From JBFHER01 sp041584055 (GTDB lineage: Bacteria; Bacteroidota; Bacteroidia; Bacteroidales; UBA5342): a DNA stretch of 38,405 nt. A model generated the notes under the pieces. The model ran no database searches, was not told the origin of the DNA, and worked only from the letters and a program-made list of their open reading frames with translations. The stretch lies in the NCBI GenBank assembly GCA_041584055.1, contig JBFHER010000006.1:1-38405 (forward strand). The letters are read 5' to 3'. Position 1 is the stretch's first letter. Each line of letters opens with the position of its first letter. This document shows positions 6,929-17,264 of the stretch, one piece after another. The position numbers and the translations under genes were made by a program.

Positions 6929-9900
6929 CTAATCAATCGGTTTTACATTTTCTTTAAGGGATTCTGAAATCAGTTTTTTCAGACCTAAAGTTCGCTCTTC
7001 TAATTTACCTTGTTTTTGGGGGTTGTAAAGATGCTTATACTGACAAGGCACAAGCTTATAATTTAATGCTTCCATGGTACCACTAATATCTAATCCTAAT
7101 CTAACAGGCAATGGTGTATCAGTTACCGAAATATGATATTTGAAGCGATTATCCATTGTATGGCGTCCCGATATAACAGCTTTATAATCGTCCATTACAA
7201 TCAAAAATGGATATAGATCAACCTCATCTTTATAGAGCGTCATTTCAACACTAAGGCTATCAATAACGTTCACTGTTTTTTTCTTAAACTGTAATTTACT
7301 GGCAATCATGTCGAACGTTTCGTTATCCATAATAGTAAGCTGCTGTCCCTCGAATGCAGCGGCTCCACGAATGGTAGATTCCTTGAGCGAATAATCGCTC
7401 TTAAGATAAGTCTCTCCTGCCAGATGAAATTCGCCTCGACCTTCGAATGATTTTAGCATTGGTATGATAGTATCAACTGAAGGCATTAGTTCGATAAGCT
7501 CTGCAATGTCAATGTTTAAAAGATGAAAATCAATCGCTGTAAAAAGGTGATTCTTTCTGGCGGATCTATACATCGCTGTTAACTGCATATGAGCTGCTTT
7601 ATTTGTAAAACCCATTTGATCCAGAACAAGGGTACCATCTTTTACGGTAAGTCCACCTCTAATATTTTCGATGACATTCTCATTTACAATTGCCGTATCT
7701 ATTTTTGTATTTAAGTGAAAATCAAGGCCCAGAGGCACCATAAATGGATCATCTTCTGTACTCACGGGATCATTACTTACGCGTGTAGAATCTGCACTTC
7801 CCAGACCATCAAAAATGTCCATCAACTGATATACATTGGTGCTTTTAGAAACTAAATCAAAGTCCCCTTTTAGCAATCCTTTATCATTAAGATAGTTTGA
7901 GATGTTCGTTAATTTACCGCTAAGCTTATAGTCTGAATCAGCGACTGTTAAATCAAATTTCTCAATCTCCATCGCATCTGGATTTAGCGTACTCCTCATG
8001 CTTATAATTTGGCCATTCAGTTGTTCACTTACATTATAACTGGCATCGGAAAAGTGAATGGCTAATTCTGGTTGCCATTGGTTCATAACATTTGACTGCG
8101 ACTCGTCATATGTAACATTTGTTTTGGCATACAATTTTTTAGCATCAAACAAAACATGATCCTTACTTGCTATGGATATGTCTTGACTGTTAATTGTAGA
8201 ATTAATGATTGCTATTTCTTTTTCCGCTATAAGTTCCGGCGCATATTTAAGGTATCCATCAGCATTATTTGCATTGACAGTTAAAGTGTCGTAGCTAGCA
8301 TACAAACTTCCCACTTTATATACACAATGTGTTATTGGTGCAGAAATACCTTCTACCATATTATTTATATCAGCAGAAAGCTCCAGATCCTTGGTAACAG
8401 CTTTCATCGTTGGATGCATTTCAAGATCCATATCTGGTGCTGCAATTGTAACATTGGCTAATTTAAGGTCCTTTCTTGCTTTGCTATTCCCGGGCAATAA
8501 CAATTCAATATCTGCGAAAGGTAAATCTACCTTCATACTATCATTATAAACTGCATAAAAGTTTTGAGTTCTCAACTTCCCCTTTAAAAATATGCGGTGA
8601 TAAGCCTCATTATCCAAATCGGACTGCAAGAATTTGGCATGTATATTTCCATTAAGCAGACCTTTAATAATAACATTCTGGTCTTTTGGTATGTACGACT
8701 TAAAATCATCTAAATTAAAATCACCATCTGCATAGATATCGTAAGCAGGTATTTCTAAAATATCAGTAATATCTCCTTTTAAAGAAACAGAACTACGCAT
8801 AATTTTAGCATAACTACTATTAATCTTTATATCTGAGCGCTGTGAATTATTCAAGTCCAATAGAGTAGACATGGATAGTTTAATATCTTTTACGACTGGA
8901 TAATCCTGGTATTCAATTTCTCCTTTTTCATAATCAATATGTGCATTGATAAGCGGCATTAATGTGTCAAGATACACACCTTTTACCGCCCCTGTTATCT
9001 GAGCCTTCCCTTTTGCTGTTAAGCCTTCTAAGTATTCGGAATAAGCGTTTGGTATTAGTGCAATTATTTTCTCAACATCCAAAATATTAGTAGCATAAAT
9101 AAGATCTGTAGATATTGAATCACCATTCATAAGTGTTATATTACCACTCAGCGACACTTCCTGCTCGTCGTTTACAATAAGTTTAAGCGCTGTTAAATCA
9201 TAAGCGTTTTCGGAAAGGTTTATATTGATAGGCAAATGTGCATCAAATTTCATATTTGATAAAAGGGTATCACCTTCCATGGAAAACGACATTGCCTCAC
9301 ACATAAATTTTAAATCAGACTTAAATAGATTTTTATCTTCTGCCTTTGATTTAATCTTAATATCACAGTCATTAACAGCAACATAAAGGGCCATTGAATC
9401 GGATGTTGTATATCGCATCTTATTTAACTGCATATCCAAATCAACATACTGCTCTTGCAAATCGTATAAAAATTCAATGTGTGCATTTAAATTTTCAATA
9501 TTGGCCTTTGTCAATGTTGACTCATCGGTATATTTAACATTGAAATTCTTAAATTCAAAATCACGAATATCAATTTTCCCAAAAGCAAATGCTGTAGTAT
9601 CTGTTTCTGTAGAATCAGAATTTTCAACAAGAATATCTAAATTAGAATGACCTGCTGCATCAATTTTAAAATTCAAATAGCCATTTTCGATGCGTAAAGA
9701 CGTAATTGTGATATTGTCATCGAATAAATAGTCAATTACATCAAAAGAAACAAAACATTTATCCGAAGACAATAGCGTATCCGTATTGGTAAAAGTCGTA
9801 TTACCTATTAAAGAAATATTGCTTAATTCAAGCCCAAAATTCGGAAAGCTACTAAAAAAGGTTGGTTCTACTTTTTCGATATTCGTTTGGCAACTTAAAT

Positions 9901-10036
9901 ATTTATTTGCCTGTTTATTAACTATTGGCGTTAATTTTTCTGGTGTAAAAACATACCACAAAGCGATTGTAGCAGCTATTATTATTACCAAGACGAATCC
10001 TAGAAAGCTTATCCCAATCTTTTTTAATATTCTCAT
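6929..10036 (-). CDS. AsmA-family protein
   Basis: A 1035-residue protein with one N-terminal membrane anchor (about residues 7-29, GISFLGFVLVIIIAATIAL) followed by a long beta-rich body, the layout of AsmA/TamB-type proteins that bridge the periplasm and take part in lipid or outer-membrane biogenesis. The segment after the anchor, FTPEKLTPIVNKQANKYL, is the usual AsmA N-terminal start. Repeating short beta segments such as FDAHLPININLSENAYDLTA and a C-terminal AsmA-like region (LGLDISGTMEALNYKLVPC, about residue 990) support this. It starts four bases after the stop of the small lipoprotein gene and is presumably cotranscribed. The length is typical for Bacteroidota members. The precise cargo is unknown. 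Confidence 0.85.
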   Translation of the reverse strand: MRILKKIGISFLGFVLVIIIAATIALWYVFTPEKLTPIVNKQANKYLSCQTNIEKVEPTFFSSFPNFGLELSNISLIGNTTFTNTDTLLSSDKCFVSFDVIDYLFDDNITITSLRIENGYLNFKIDAAGHSNLDILVENSDSTETDTTAFAFGKIDIRDFEFKNFNVKYTDESTLTKANIENLNAHIEFLYDLQEQYVDLDMQLNKMRYTTSDSMALYVAVNDCDIKIKSKAEDKNLFKSDLKFMCEAMSFSMEGDTLLSNMKFDAHLPININLSENAYDLTALKLIVNDEQEVSLSGNITLMNGDSISTDLIYATNILDVEKIIALIPNAYSEYLEGLTAKGKAQITGAVKGVYLDTLMPLINAHIDYEKGEIEYQDYPVVKDIKLSMSTLLDLNNSQRSDIKINSSYAKIMRSSVSLKGDITDILEIPAYDIYADGDFNLDDFKSYIPKDQNVIIKGLLNGNIHAKFLQSDLDNEAYHRIFLKGKLRTQNFYAVYNDSMKVDLPFADIELLLPGNSKARKDLKLANVTIAAPDMDLEMHPTMKAVTKDLELSADINNMVEGISAPITHCVYKVGSLYASYDTLTVNANNADGYLKYAPELIAEKEIAIINSTINSQDISIASKDHVLFDAKKLYAKTNVTYDESQSNVMNQWQPELAIHFSDASYNVSEQLNGQIISMRSTLNPDAMEIEKFDLTVADSDYKLSGKLTNISNYLNDKGLLKGDFDLVSKSTNVYQLMDIFDGLGSADSTRVSNDPVSTEDDPFMVPLGLDFHLNTKIDTAIVNENVIENIRGGLTVKDGTLVLDQMGFTNKAAHMQLTAMYRSARKNHLFTAIDFHLLNIDIAELIELMPSVDTIIPMLKSFEGRGEFHLAGETYLKSDYSLKESTIRGAAAFEGQQLTIMDNETFDMIASKLQFKKKTVNVIDSLSVEMTLYKDEVDLYPFLIVMDDYKAVISGRHTMDNRFKYHISVTDTPLPVRLGLDISGTMEALNYKLVPCQYKHLYNPQKQGKLEERTLGLKKLISESLKENVKPID

Positions 10037-10040
10037 ATTA

Positions 10041-10406
10041 CTATTGCTTAGTAAATGTTTTAGATACGCCGTAATCGTCTACATACGCTAATGTGGTTTC
10101 CGTTAAGTTTGTAAGCGTATAAACTTTTGGCACTAAGCCACCATTCTCAATAATATGAATTTGCTCTAACTGATCAATTTCAATTGTCCAGGTGAACTTC
10201 TGTGCCTCTGCTTCGGTAACATCATCGGCTGTATCCCAGGTAGCCCCAGTACTGTCTAAGTCATACCGTTCGAATAAAGTACCACTTTTCCATTTTCCAA
10301 TAATTAATGTCTGGTCAAAACTTGCTTCTTCCTCCACCATTTCACAAGAAGTTGAGAAAATCATTACTAAAACAAGACTAAAAATAACTAATAATGAGCG
10401 CTTCAT
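10041..10406 (-). CDS. Small lipocalin-like lipoprotein
   Basis: A 121-residue protein with a signal peptide ending in a lipobox (FSTSC, Cys about residue 21). The Cys is followed by EMVEEEASF, an acidic stretch like the Bacteroidota lipoprotein-export signal, so surface exposure is possible. The mature part contains LIIGKWKSGTLFERYDL and later TYTIEI-like beta-strands, the pattern of short lipocalin-like Bacteroidota lipoproteins that begin with an IxGKW motif. The ligand is unknown. It is immediately upstream of the AsmA-family gene, suggesting an envelope-related role, but that is inference from position. Confidence 0.75.
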   Translation of the reverse strand: MKRSLLVIFSLVLVMIFSTSCEMVEEEASFDQTLIIGKWKSGTLFERYDLDSTGATWDTADDVTEAEAQKFTWTIEIDQLEQIHIIENGGLVPKVYTLTNLTETTLAYVDDYGVSKTFTKQ

Positions 10407-10884
10407 ATACTCTAAATTTATTGTTTATGACTCTGTAAGTATCTACTAAAATAATAATGACAAAAATAGTACTTTAATTAGAGTAAATTGTTATAAATGT
10501 TGGCAACGTTTTTGTCAAGATGCGTGCGGCGCTCAGTTCAACGAAGTGTAGATTGTCTGAAATCATTTGTTCAGTTTTTTTTAATTTATTGGACAAACAA
10601 CGCGATTGTAGATAAATGCTGAACAATGATCGGGATAATGTCCAATTTTTTGATTGTAACTGAATATTGCTTTCTCGATAAAGCTTAACCTTAAATTGGA
10701 TGTGCCGCAGTTATCGGCGGCGCGTGTCTGTATCGATGCCGACACTGACTGCGGGGAAGACTGCTACCAAAACCACACAACCCCACTATGACATATGCAA
10801 AAATGTTAGTTGCTTGCGCTAATTTAAAATTACAATTTATCTACAATGGACTTTAGCGTATGCCTATTCTTACGTATGAGGTTA
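10407..10884. other. Intergenic region with a GC-richer inverted repeat
   Basis: About 480 bases with no convincing gene. CCGCAGT (10705-10711) is matched by ACTGCGG (10748-10754), enclosing a segment richer in G and C (CGGCGGCGCGTG, CGATGCCGACACTG) than the AT-rich surroundings. It could be a structured RNA element or a remnant of transferred DNA. It lies downstream of the giant secreted-protein gene and upstream of the lipoprotein operon. Confidence 0.4.
10461..10468 (-). promoter_or_regulatory. Possible -7 promoter element for the lipoprotein/AsmA operon
   Basis: On the minus strand this reads TATTTTTG, an exact TAnnTTTG match, 54 bases before the lipoprotein ATG. No TTTG -33 element is seen at the expected distance, so support is partial. 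Confidence 0.3.
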
Positions 10885-13800
10885 TTAGAGGACCGAGAAT
10901 TTCTGTGTAAAAACACCCTTATCAGAATAAATAATAACAAGATACACTCCTGTTTGATAAGCAGAGGTCTCTACAGTTAAAAATAAAGTGCTGTTTGAAG
11001 TATAATCTGTGATGAGTTTCCCATTAACAGATACAATGCGAATCTTATCAATGTTTCCATTAAACTCAGACATATTTATAGTCATCTTATGTTTAACAGG
11101 ATTGGGATAAATTGTTACACCACACTTTCTCAATAGATGATCATTGAATCCTGTGATGCTGTACATAAAGAAACTGTTGTTTGAACGAACAGTAATCGTA
11201 TCACTGATATAGATATTCGCTGAATCGGAAAGAATTAGGGCATACTTAGAATTCTCAATTGCACCAAAATAAAACAAACCGTCCTCATTTGTAGAATCCG
11301 TCAGTGTTGCCCCTTCATGAACCGGAACTAAAGTGATAGTACAAGCATTTAAACCATCTGCATCCGGACGCAGATCCTTACAATAGATACTCACATCCGT
11401 AAAGCGGTCAAATGTCACTGGTGAGGAGAATGCAGGAGATGACTCTGCTACTGAATATACACCTACAACCTTATAATTAAGCATCCCTTCATCCACCTCT
11501 TCCCCAGGCAGATCCTCAAAACTGGTATGCTCTGTTTTCCCAACCAGATGATAATCTCCGTTATTTACTTTCCGATAAACCCTGTAGAATTTAAAGAAAT
11601 TGTCTTGTTCCAATTTTTTAGGACCTTTCCAATCCAGTTGTATGCTAAATGATTCGGTTACCTTAGCAATTAGATCATAGGGATTGCTAATATAATCAAC
11701 GTACACAGTGTTACTCATCGGCGAATAATTATATTTCGCGTCAAAAGTTTTTACGTTAAGCCATATTCGGTGATGATTGGCAATATGATCTGCCCCTTCA
11801 AAGTTGTATTGTTCGGCATATTGATACAAATCTGAAATATCAAATCGTATGGTATCTTTTCCAAAATCATTCATTTCAGGGATGCTTAAAGACAGCCCCT
11901 CCAACGAGTTTGACCCAAGATACGCAAGTTCATTGTCCAACTTATCGAATGCATAGCGGACATCAAATCCCCAGGGCAGTCTAGGCACCAGCGGATATCC
12001 TTTATAATCCTTTGGAACAGTATAGATTACCTGAAGTTGCTTCCCAATTAACTCAGCCTTTAAATCTATGATTGGATCTGGCGGCAAAACATCAATGTAT
12101 TGAGGAATGGAATCAAATATGGCAAAAGCATAAGCAGTATCATCAGGCATAAAATAACATGCTACCAGGGTATCACCTTCCTGAACCCTTATTATAGAAC
12201 GCCTTAAATACGAAATATCAAAACGTCCCTGATAGCTTGTATTGCTTACTTTATGCATTTCAACAGCTATTGAATCCTGCTGAGTTTCATTGTATAACCA
12301 GACTGTTTTAAAGGGATCCACTGCCTCTGGCTCGTTAAGCAACAGAAACATAAAGTCTCCCTCATGCAGTTTAGTGGACAGGAACTCAAGGCTTACAACT
12401 TTGTCCTCTGCAGGCTTAACCAGGATATTAATAGGGACTGTATCCCTGTTAATACCATCACTGCAAATTAAATTAAAGGCATAAATACCTCTGTCATCAT
12501 ATCCTGTGATCCACCGAATCGTTTTATCAACTAAAAAATTATCACCTGGAAGCGCGTGTCCTGCTTCTGCCTCTACCATCAGTTCAATAGCATCGTCTTC
12601 AGGATCGGTTACATTCAGTTCAAGTTCCAGTGAATCCATTGCAAAACACTCAAAAATTTCACCTTCTTTTAAGTTGTGCCATATTGGAGGATTATTTTGA
12701 ACGGATGATGATAAAAACACATCCCCTGTAACGGACTGACTCACAGCACCGTCAAAGCTGCGATTATTCACAGTATAGGTATAACTTCGTGATAACTTAA
12801 GGTTTTGAAACACATAGCATGTATCATTTTGGATCTCCTTAACAAAACTGTTTCCACTAAACTGATCCACCAGAAGCAGGTTAACATAATCCACTTCAGG
12901 TGAAGCAGGTTTATTCCAGAAAACCGTAATGCTGCTATCTGAAAACGCACTTTTCACATTAAGAGGTGGAGCCAGGTTACCTTCCGGCACCAACAGATTC
13001 CCTTGTGCATACTGATATCTGGGAATGTTTGAACCATCGGAAAGTCCAAAATAGAAGTAGTATCTTCCCGGATTTAAGAACCGTGGGGTATAAATAAATT
13101 TAATGCCCGCATTGTTAAGTACTTTAAATGTTGTGATAGGGAAGCCATTAAACCCGATGGAATCCTCATCAAGAAAAATGCTAACCTTTAATGTATCGTT
13201 TGTATCGTTAAACCATGCACTGACTTCAGTTTGTGTTGTGCCAGGAATAGGCGTCAGTGCCATGTATCCCTGAGGTGCATTATTCATCATCGAAATATGA
13301 ATATCAACAAAAGGGTATTTCAAAGAATCAACCTTGACGGTCCATGTCCCGATGGCAGGATGAGGCACAACGGCAATTACCTCATTTTCTTTTCTGAACC
13401 AAAGCACTTCATCGCCAACCCTTTTGTTATACACATCAAATAGCTCACAATCAATGGAATCTATTGAATAACTTGTATCAGTAACTGTTACATACATCAA
13501 TCGGGTATCTTCGTTCACTGTATATTCATAGATGAGCGAATCGCCCCGATAACACAGGCGCCGGATGTCCGGAATTTTAACATTATCGCCAAACAGAACC
13601 TTTTGTGAATCAAAATCATAACCAATCCCCAAATCAAAGTTCAAATAAGATTTTATCTCCTGAATAACATAAACGACAGCTTTCACCACAGCTCTCGCCG
13701 CCCTTTTTACTTTTTTCCACCATCCTCTTTGTTTAACTTTCTCATAGGATGTAACCTGCTTACCGACGGTCACCTTCGCCCCTACCATTTTATTCGAAAA

Positions 13801-16800
13801 AACACTCTGGAAAGACCCAATATGTCTGTCAGACACCCATCCAAAACCGCCTGGTAAATCAGAAGGTGTTTTGATATTCATCATGGAAGACGCCGACATG
13901 GCATTACTTGAAATGGATATCTGAGAGCGCCCTGTAAAAATATCCATCACATTGACCTGCATATCGGTACTGAATTTTGTTACGGAGGCATCATAACTAA
14001 TTTTACCTTGTCCTATTTCTTTATCTGCCAGTTCCAGTTTTCCGGAGCCTTCAAAATAATTAAAAGGCTGAACAACAAATCCAGCTTCTCTAAAAGCAAC
14101 AATGCTCGCCGGCGTTTGATCCTCCACATCGCAATTTAATAAAACAATCATGCTGTCGGTTGAATACCTTGTTTTACCCGTTATTGGATTGGTTTGGGTT
14201 AGCTTATCTACACCACCTGATATGTTTGTGATTTCAAATCCTGTTGAAGGGATTGGGATAGAGATATCCATGGATAGAATCATTTTTTCAATTTTACCGT
14301 TTATGATTGCAAATTCTACACCAAATCCACTAATTGGTGCTCCCTTCCTTCTAATGCTTTCATCAAATGCCAGCTGATCTGTAAGATCGATGAATTCATC
14401 ATACGTCGTGTTGTATATTGGCTCCCCAAATTCATCCTTTATAATTACAGGGACATCTTTCATTTCATCGTAATCATTGAAGGATCTTGTTAATCTTGCT
14501 TGCAAATCCTGAACAGGATCATCCATTAAAACGCCGGATTTATATCTGGTCTCTTCATCTGATCCCCATTTAAGGTGTGCCTTACAATCAAACCGATCAT
14601 TAAGTCCCTGATAACTCGCAGAAAATTCATCCAGTCCAATGCCTTTTTTCGTTATTGAAAGTTTTTCGATGGTAACATCCTGTGTTTTCCCCTTAATGGT
14701 ATCTAAATACTTAATGACTTCAACCTTATCAATTGAAATGGATAAATCCTTCAGCTTTTCAAACAGCTTTTTAGTCCGCCCTGGGGCATTCTTTTTTGCA
14801 AGGATTAAGGTATCGGTCTCTGCTTCATCCTTCAAGTCACGTGCTGTTTCTATCATTTCCTTTGTGCCATCCAAATCCAGATTTCCTGCACGAATAAGGT
14901 CCAATAAGATGCTTCTGAAAAAATAGCCCGTTTCCATGATGCTTTCTCCAATAATCCAGGGTAATTCTGGAAATGTCGCAAATTCAACCCCACTGTTATA
15001 AAGGGTTAATATTGTCCCGTTCAAAGGGATATTACAAATATCACCAACATTGAAAGACATGTCTTTTTCTCTTGGGAAAAACATGCGCTTATACAGGTAA
15101 AATTCCTTTTTACTGCTTCCAGATAATAACGTTTCATTAATAGTACCGCCCTTCACACTTAAACCAGCTGTGGTTGAAAGGACAGGAAGTTTATCCTGAG
15201 TATTATCGATTAAAAGATTGCCGTCATTAAAAAACAAAAGGTGATTGATGTTTACATTTCCGGATAAGGTATAACTTCCCCGGTCTTTTGTAATTGTATC
15301 TGCGTAAAATGTCACATCCTGCAACACTAAACTGCGCGCATTAAGCTGTATAAGATAAGTGCTGTCTTTGGTAATGGTTATTGCTTCTGAATAAACGGGC
15401 CAATCCTCATAAGTAACCATGATGGGATATTGCTTATTAATTTGAAGGTTTATATTGCTTTGTTGACTTTTCATTTCCTGTGCGTCGCCATTTTCATTGG
15501 TCTTCATTTCAATGTACTGATGATGCCCGGTTGTATCTATTTTTAGCACTGCATTTTCAAGTTTTTCACCCAGGTTATTAACCACCTTAAAAGCAACAGA
15601 CATGGCAGGAGGAGTAACAGAGAAAAAAATTGTTTCTGATACCTGCATGCTATCATCACTTGCTGTCACTGTAAATTCATAATCACCAAGTAAAGGGTTT
15701 TTCCAACTAAATACGCCAGAATGGTGATTCAAGACAGCCCCAACCGGTAAATTAGTGGCAGAATAGCTTAGATCTCCAAACACGCAAATGGCTGTAAATT
15801 TTGTAGTGTATGGCGTATTTTTGGGTATTGCGGATAAAAAATTGTGCTTGATTTCCAAATCATGAGAAGCATTTACCTTTATAAAATCAGGCTTCCGAAG
15901 CACTGTTTTAAGGCCATTAGACATTGCTGTCAGTGTGAGGTCAAATACACCCGAGGTATCGAAGGTCAGTGTTGGGTTCTGTTGATAAATGGCTGCCTGA
16001 CCTTCAATCTCCCATTTCCACACATCAATTTCCGAATCCGAAGAAGCACGAACGGTCGTGGGGATCCCATTATAGATGCCTGAATCTATACTCAGCACCA
16101 GGTTGGCTTGTTTTAGGAGGTATGTTTTTATGAGGCTATCCTTGAAGATTGCACCTCCTGTTCCCCCGTACCTTAAGCCAGTTGACCATTGCACGACTGT
16201 TTTTACCTTCAGGGTATCAAATGAAAAATCCTTAGGATAGAGCCATGAATCCATATGGTACCAATTCCCTGTATATTTAAAATCCTGAATGGACCGAAGG
16301 TCAGATCCATAGAGGTTATTCATCTTAACCGAGTCGACCATATCACCCATTTCATCAGGATGCCCCCCAAACAGGAACACCTCATTATTTGTAGAAGGGT
16401 CAATGTAATAGCTTTGTATATCCCAGATTGAAAAGGCCCCTTCCCTATGTGTCAGATAAGTAAATTCCATCTCTTCCTTCTTTTCCATAATGCGCATGCT
16501 AAAAGGAAAATCAGGTTTAGCTTTGACAGTAAAATAATCCGGCAAATTTACAATGCGGGTATAACCACCAGAAAATGCGGTAACACTTAGCCCAAAGGTA
16601 CCGGCAGCATCAAAAACTACATTCGCATTCAAACCCTTTATGCTTCCATATCCTTCAACATCCCAAATTGCGCTGTCAATTTCATCATCGCTCACCAGCA
16701 TCAGGAAATAGGGTATCTCCACATAATTTCCATAATTTCCAATTCTATTGATGTTCACCAGGGGCTGAGGCAGCGGGTAAGATACAATATAGTCATCATT

Positions 16801-17247
16801 TGGGCTAGTTGTGTATTCGCCAATTTCACTATAACTTCCTTGGGTTGTTTTAAAAATAAATGTAAGTGACTCTGCAGTCCAGTCTTTGGGGTAACTCCAT
16901 GAATTTAAATGGTATGTATCTGAATACATTTCAGCCATGAGTGGCCCTTTATATGAACCATCCCATGTAACATCTGCAGCTGCGGCCATGGTATTGGCAT
17001 CCACTTGTTGATTTTTAAAGTTGGCCCCAAAAAGAAAAATAGTGTCATTTGAATTCTGAACGAGAAAATAACAATCAATTCGATCCAAATAGGTTTTACT
17101 AAACCCAGGTCCATCCTGATATATCTTGTAATCGAAGGTAATACTATCGGTTTTTGAACTTATATTCACTGAGAAGTAACCTGCTTGTGCAACCTGGGGG
17201 AAAAGGAGCAGAAACATCCATGCAAAAGAGTAGAGAAAGCTTTTCAT
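10885..17247 (-). CDS. Giant multidomain secreted protein with T9SS sorting domain
   Basis: A 2120-residue protein with an N-terminal signal peptide cleaved after AQA (residue 22). Residues about 23-245 and 246-460 are two copies of one module: each has an FLFG strand and a YPKD loop (HLNSWSYPKDW / HMDSWLYPKDF) and ends in a PKD-like fold with a W-[DE]-[VI]-E-G core. Next is an Ig/cadherin-like segment (LPVGAVLNHHSGVFSW, about 500), then a long region of unknown fold (about 560-1400) holding a basic helix near 1172-1200. Fibronectin-type-III-like segments follow (about 1430 and 1855-1945), with a cadherin-like segment between them (about 1520) and a carboxypeptidase-regulatory-like fold (about 1950-2030). 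The end (YPNPVKHKMTI ... GVYLVIIYSDKG) is a type A T9SS tail. No catalytic domain is recognised, so adhesion, matrix or effector roles are all open. It starts 17 bases after the C25 peptidase gene. Confidence 0.85.
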   Translation of the reverse strand: MKSFLYSFAWMFLLLFPQVAQAGYFSVNISSKTDSITFDYKIYQDGPGFSKTYLDRIDCYFLVQNSNDTIFLFGANFKNQQVDANTMAAAADVTWDGSYKGPLMAEMYSDTYHLNSWSYPKDWTAESLTFIFKTTQGSYSEIGEYTTSPNDDYIVSYPLPQPLVNINRIGNYGNYVEIPYFLMLVSDDEIDSAIWDVEGYGSIKGLNANVVFDAAGTFGLSVTAFSGGYTRIVNLPDYFTVKAKPDFPFSMRIMEKKEEMEFTYLTHREGAFSIWDIQSYYIDPSTNNEVFLFGGHPDEMGDMVDSVKMNNLYGSDLRSIQDFKYTGNWYHMDSWLYPKDFSFDTLKVKTVVQWSTGLRYGGTGGAIFKDSLIKTYLLKQANLVLSIDSGIYNGIPTTVRASSDSEIDVWKWEIEGQAAIYQQNPTLTFDTSGVFDLTLTAMSNGLKTVLRKPDFIKVNASHDLEIKHNFLSAIPKNTPYTTKFTAICVFGDLSYSATNLPVGAVLNHHSGVFSWKNPLLGDYEFTVTASDDSMQVSETIFFSVTPPAMSVAFKVVNNLGEKLENAVLKIDTTGHHQYIEMKTNENGDAQEMKSQQSNINLQINKQYPIMVTYEDWPVYSEAITITKDSTYLIQLNARSLVLQDVTFYADTITKDRGSYTLSGNVNINHLLFFNDGNLLIDNTQDKLPVLSTTAGLSVKGGTINETLLSGSSKKEFYLYKRMFFPREKDMSFNVGDICNIPLNGTILTLYNSGVEFATFPELPWIIGESIMETGYFFRSILLDLIRAGNLDLDGTKEMIETARDLKDEAETDTLILAKKNAPGRTKKLFEKLKDLSISIDKVEVIKYLDTIKGKTQDVTIEKLSITKKGIGLDEFSASYQGLNDRFDCKAHLKWGSDEETRYKSGVLMDDPVQDLQARLTRSFNDYDEMKDVPVIIKDEFGEPIYNTTYDEFIDLTDQLAFDESIRRKGAPISGFGVEFAIINGKIEKMILSMDISIPIPSTGFEITNISGGVDKLTQTNPITGKTRYSTDSMIVLLNCDVEDQTPASIVAFREAGFVVQPFNYFEGSGKLELADKEIGQGKISYDASVTKFSTDMQVNVMDIFTGRSQISISSNAMSASSMMNIKTPSDLPGGFGWVSDRHIGSFQSVFSNKMVGAKVTVGKQVTSYEKVKQRGWWKKVKRAARAVVKAVVYVIQEIKSYLNFDLGIGYDFDSQKVLFGDNVKIPDIRRLCYRGDSLIYEYTVNEDTRLMYVTVTDTSYSIDSIDCELFDVYNKRVGDEVLWFRKENEVIAVVPHPAIGTWTVKVDSLKYPFVDIHISMMNNAPQGYMALTPIPGTTQTEVSAWFNDTNDTLKVSIFLDEDSIGFNGFPITTFKVLNNAGIKFIYTPRFLNPGRYYFYFGLSDGSNIPRYQYAQGNLLVPEGNLAPPLNVKSAFSDSSITVFWNKPASPEVDYVNLLLVDQFSGNSFVKEIQNDTCYVFQNLKLSRSYTYTVNNRSFDGAVSQSVTGDVFLSSSVQNNPPIWHNLKEGEIFECFAMDSLELELNVTDPEDDAIELMVEAEAGHALPGDNFLVDKTIRWITGYDDRGIYAFNLICSDGINRDTVPINILVKPAEDKVVSLEFLSTKLHEGDFMFLLLNEPEAVDPFKTVWLYNETQQDSIAVEMHKVSNTSYQGRFDISYLRRSIIRVQEGDTLVACYFMPDDTAYAFAIFDSIPQYIDVLPPDPIIDLKAELIGKQLQVIYTVPKDYKGYPLVPRLPWGFDVRYAFDKLDNELAYLGSNSLEGLSLSIPEMNDFGKDTIRFDISDLYQYAEQYNFEGADHIANHHRIWLNVKTFDAKYNYSPMSNTVYVDYISNPYDLIAKVTESFSIQLDWKGPKKLEQDNFFKFYRVYRKVNNGDYHLVGKTEHTSFEDLPGEEVDEGMLNYKVVGVYSVAESSPAFSSPVTFDRFTDVSIYCKDLRPDADGLNACTITLVPVHEGATLTDSTNEDGLFYFGAIENSKYALILSDSANIYISDTITVRSNNSFFMYSITGFNDHLLRKCGVTIYPNPVKHKMTINMSEFNGNIDKIRIVSVNGKLITDYTSNSTLFLTVETSAYQTGVYLVIIYSDKGVFTQKFSVL

Positions 17248-17264
17248 AATGTATTAATTTGAGG

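Noticed and set aside
10705..10754. GC-rich inverted repeat as a riboswitch
   Set aside because: No known riboswitch core is recognisable, and it lies about 300 bases or more from the start of the downstream lipoprotein gene's ATG with coding direction away from it.
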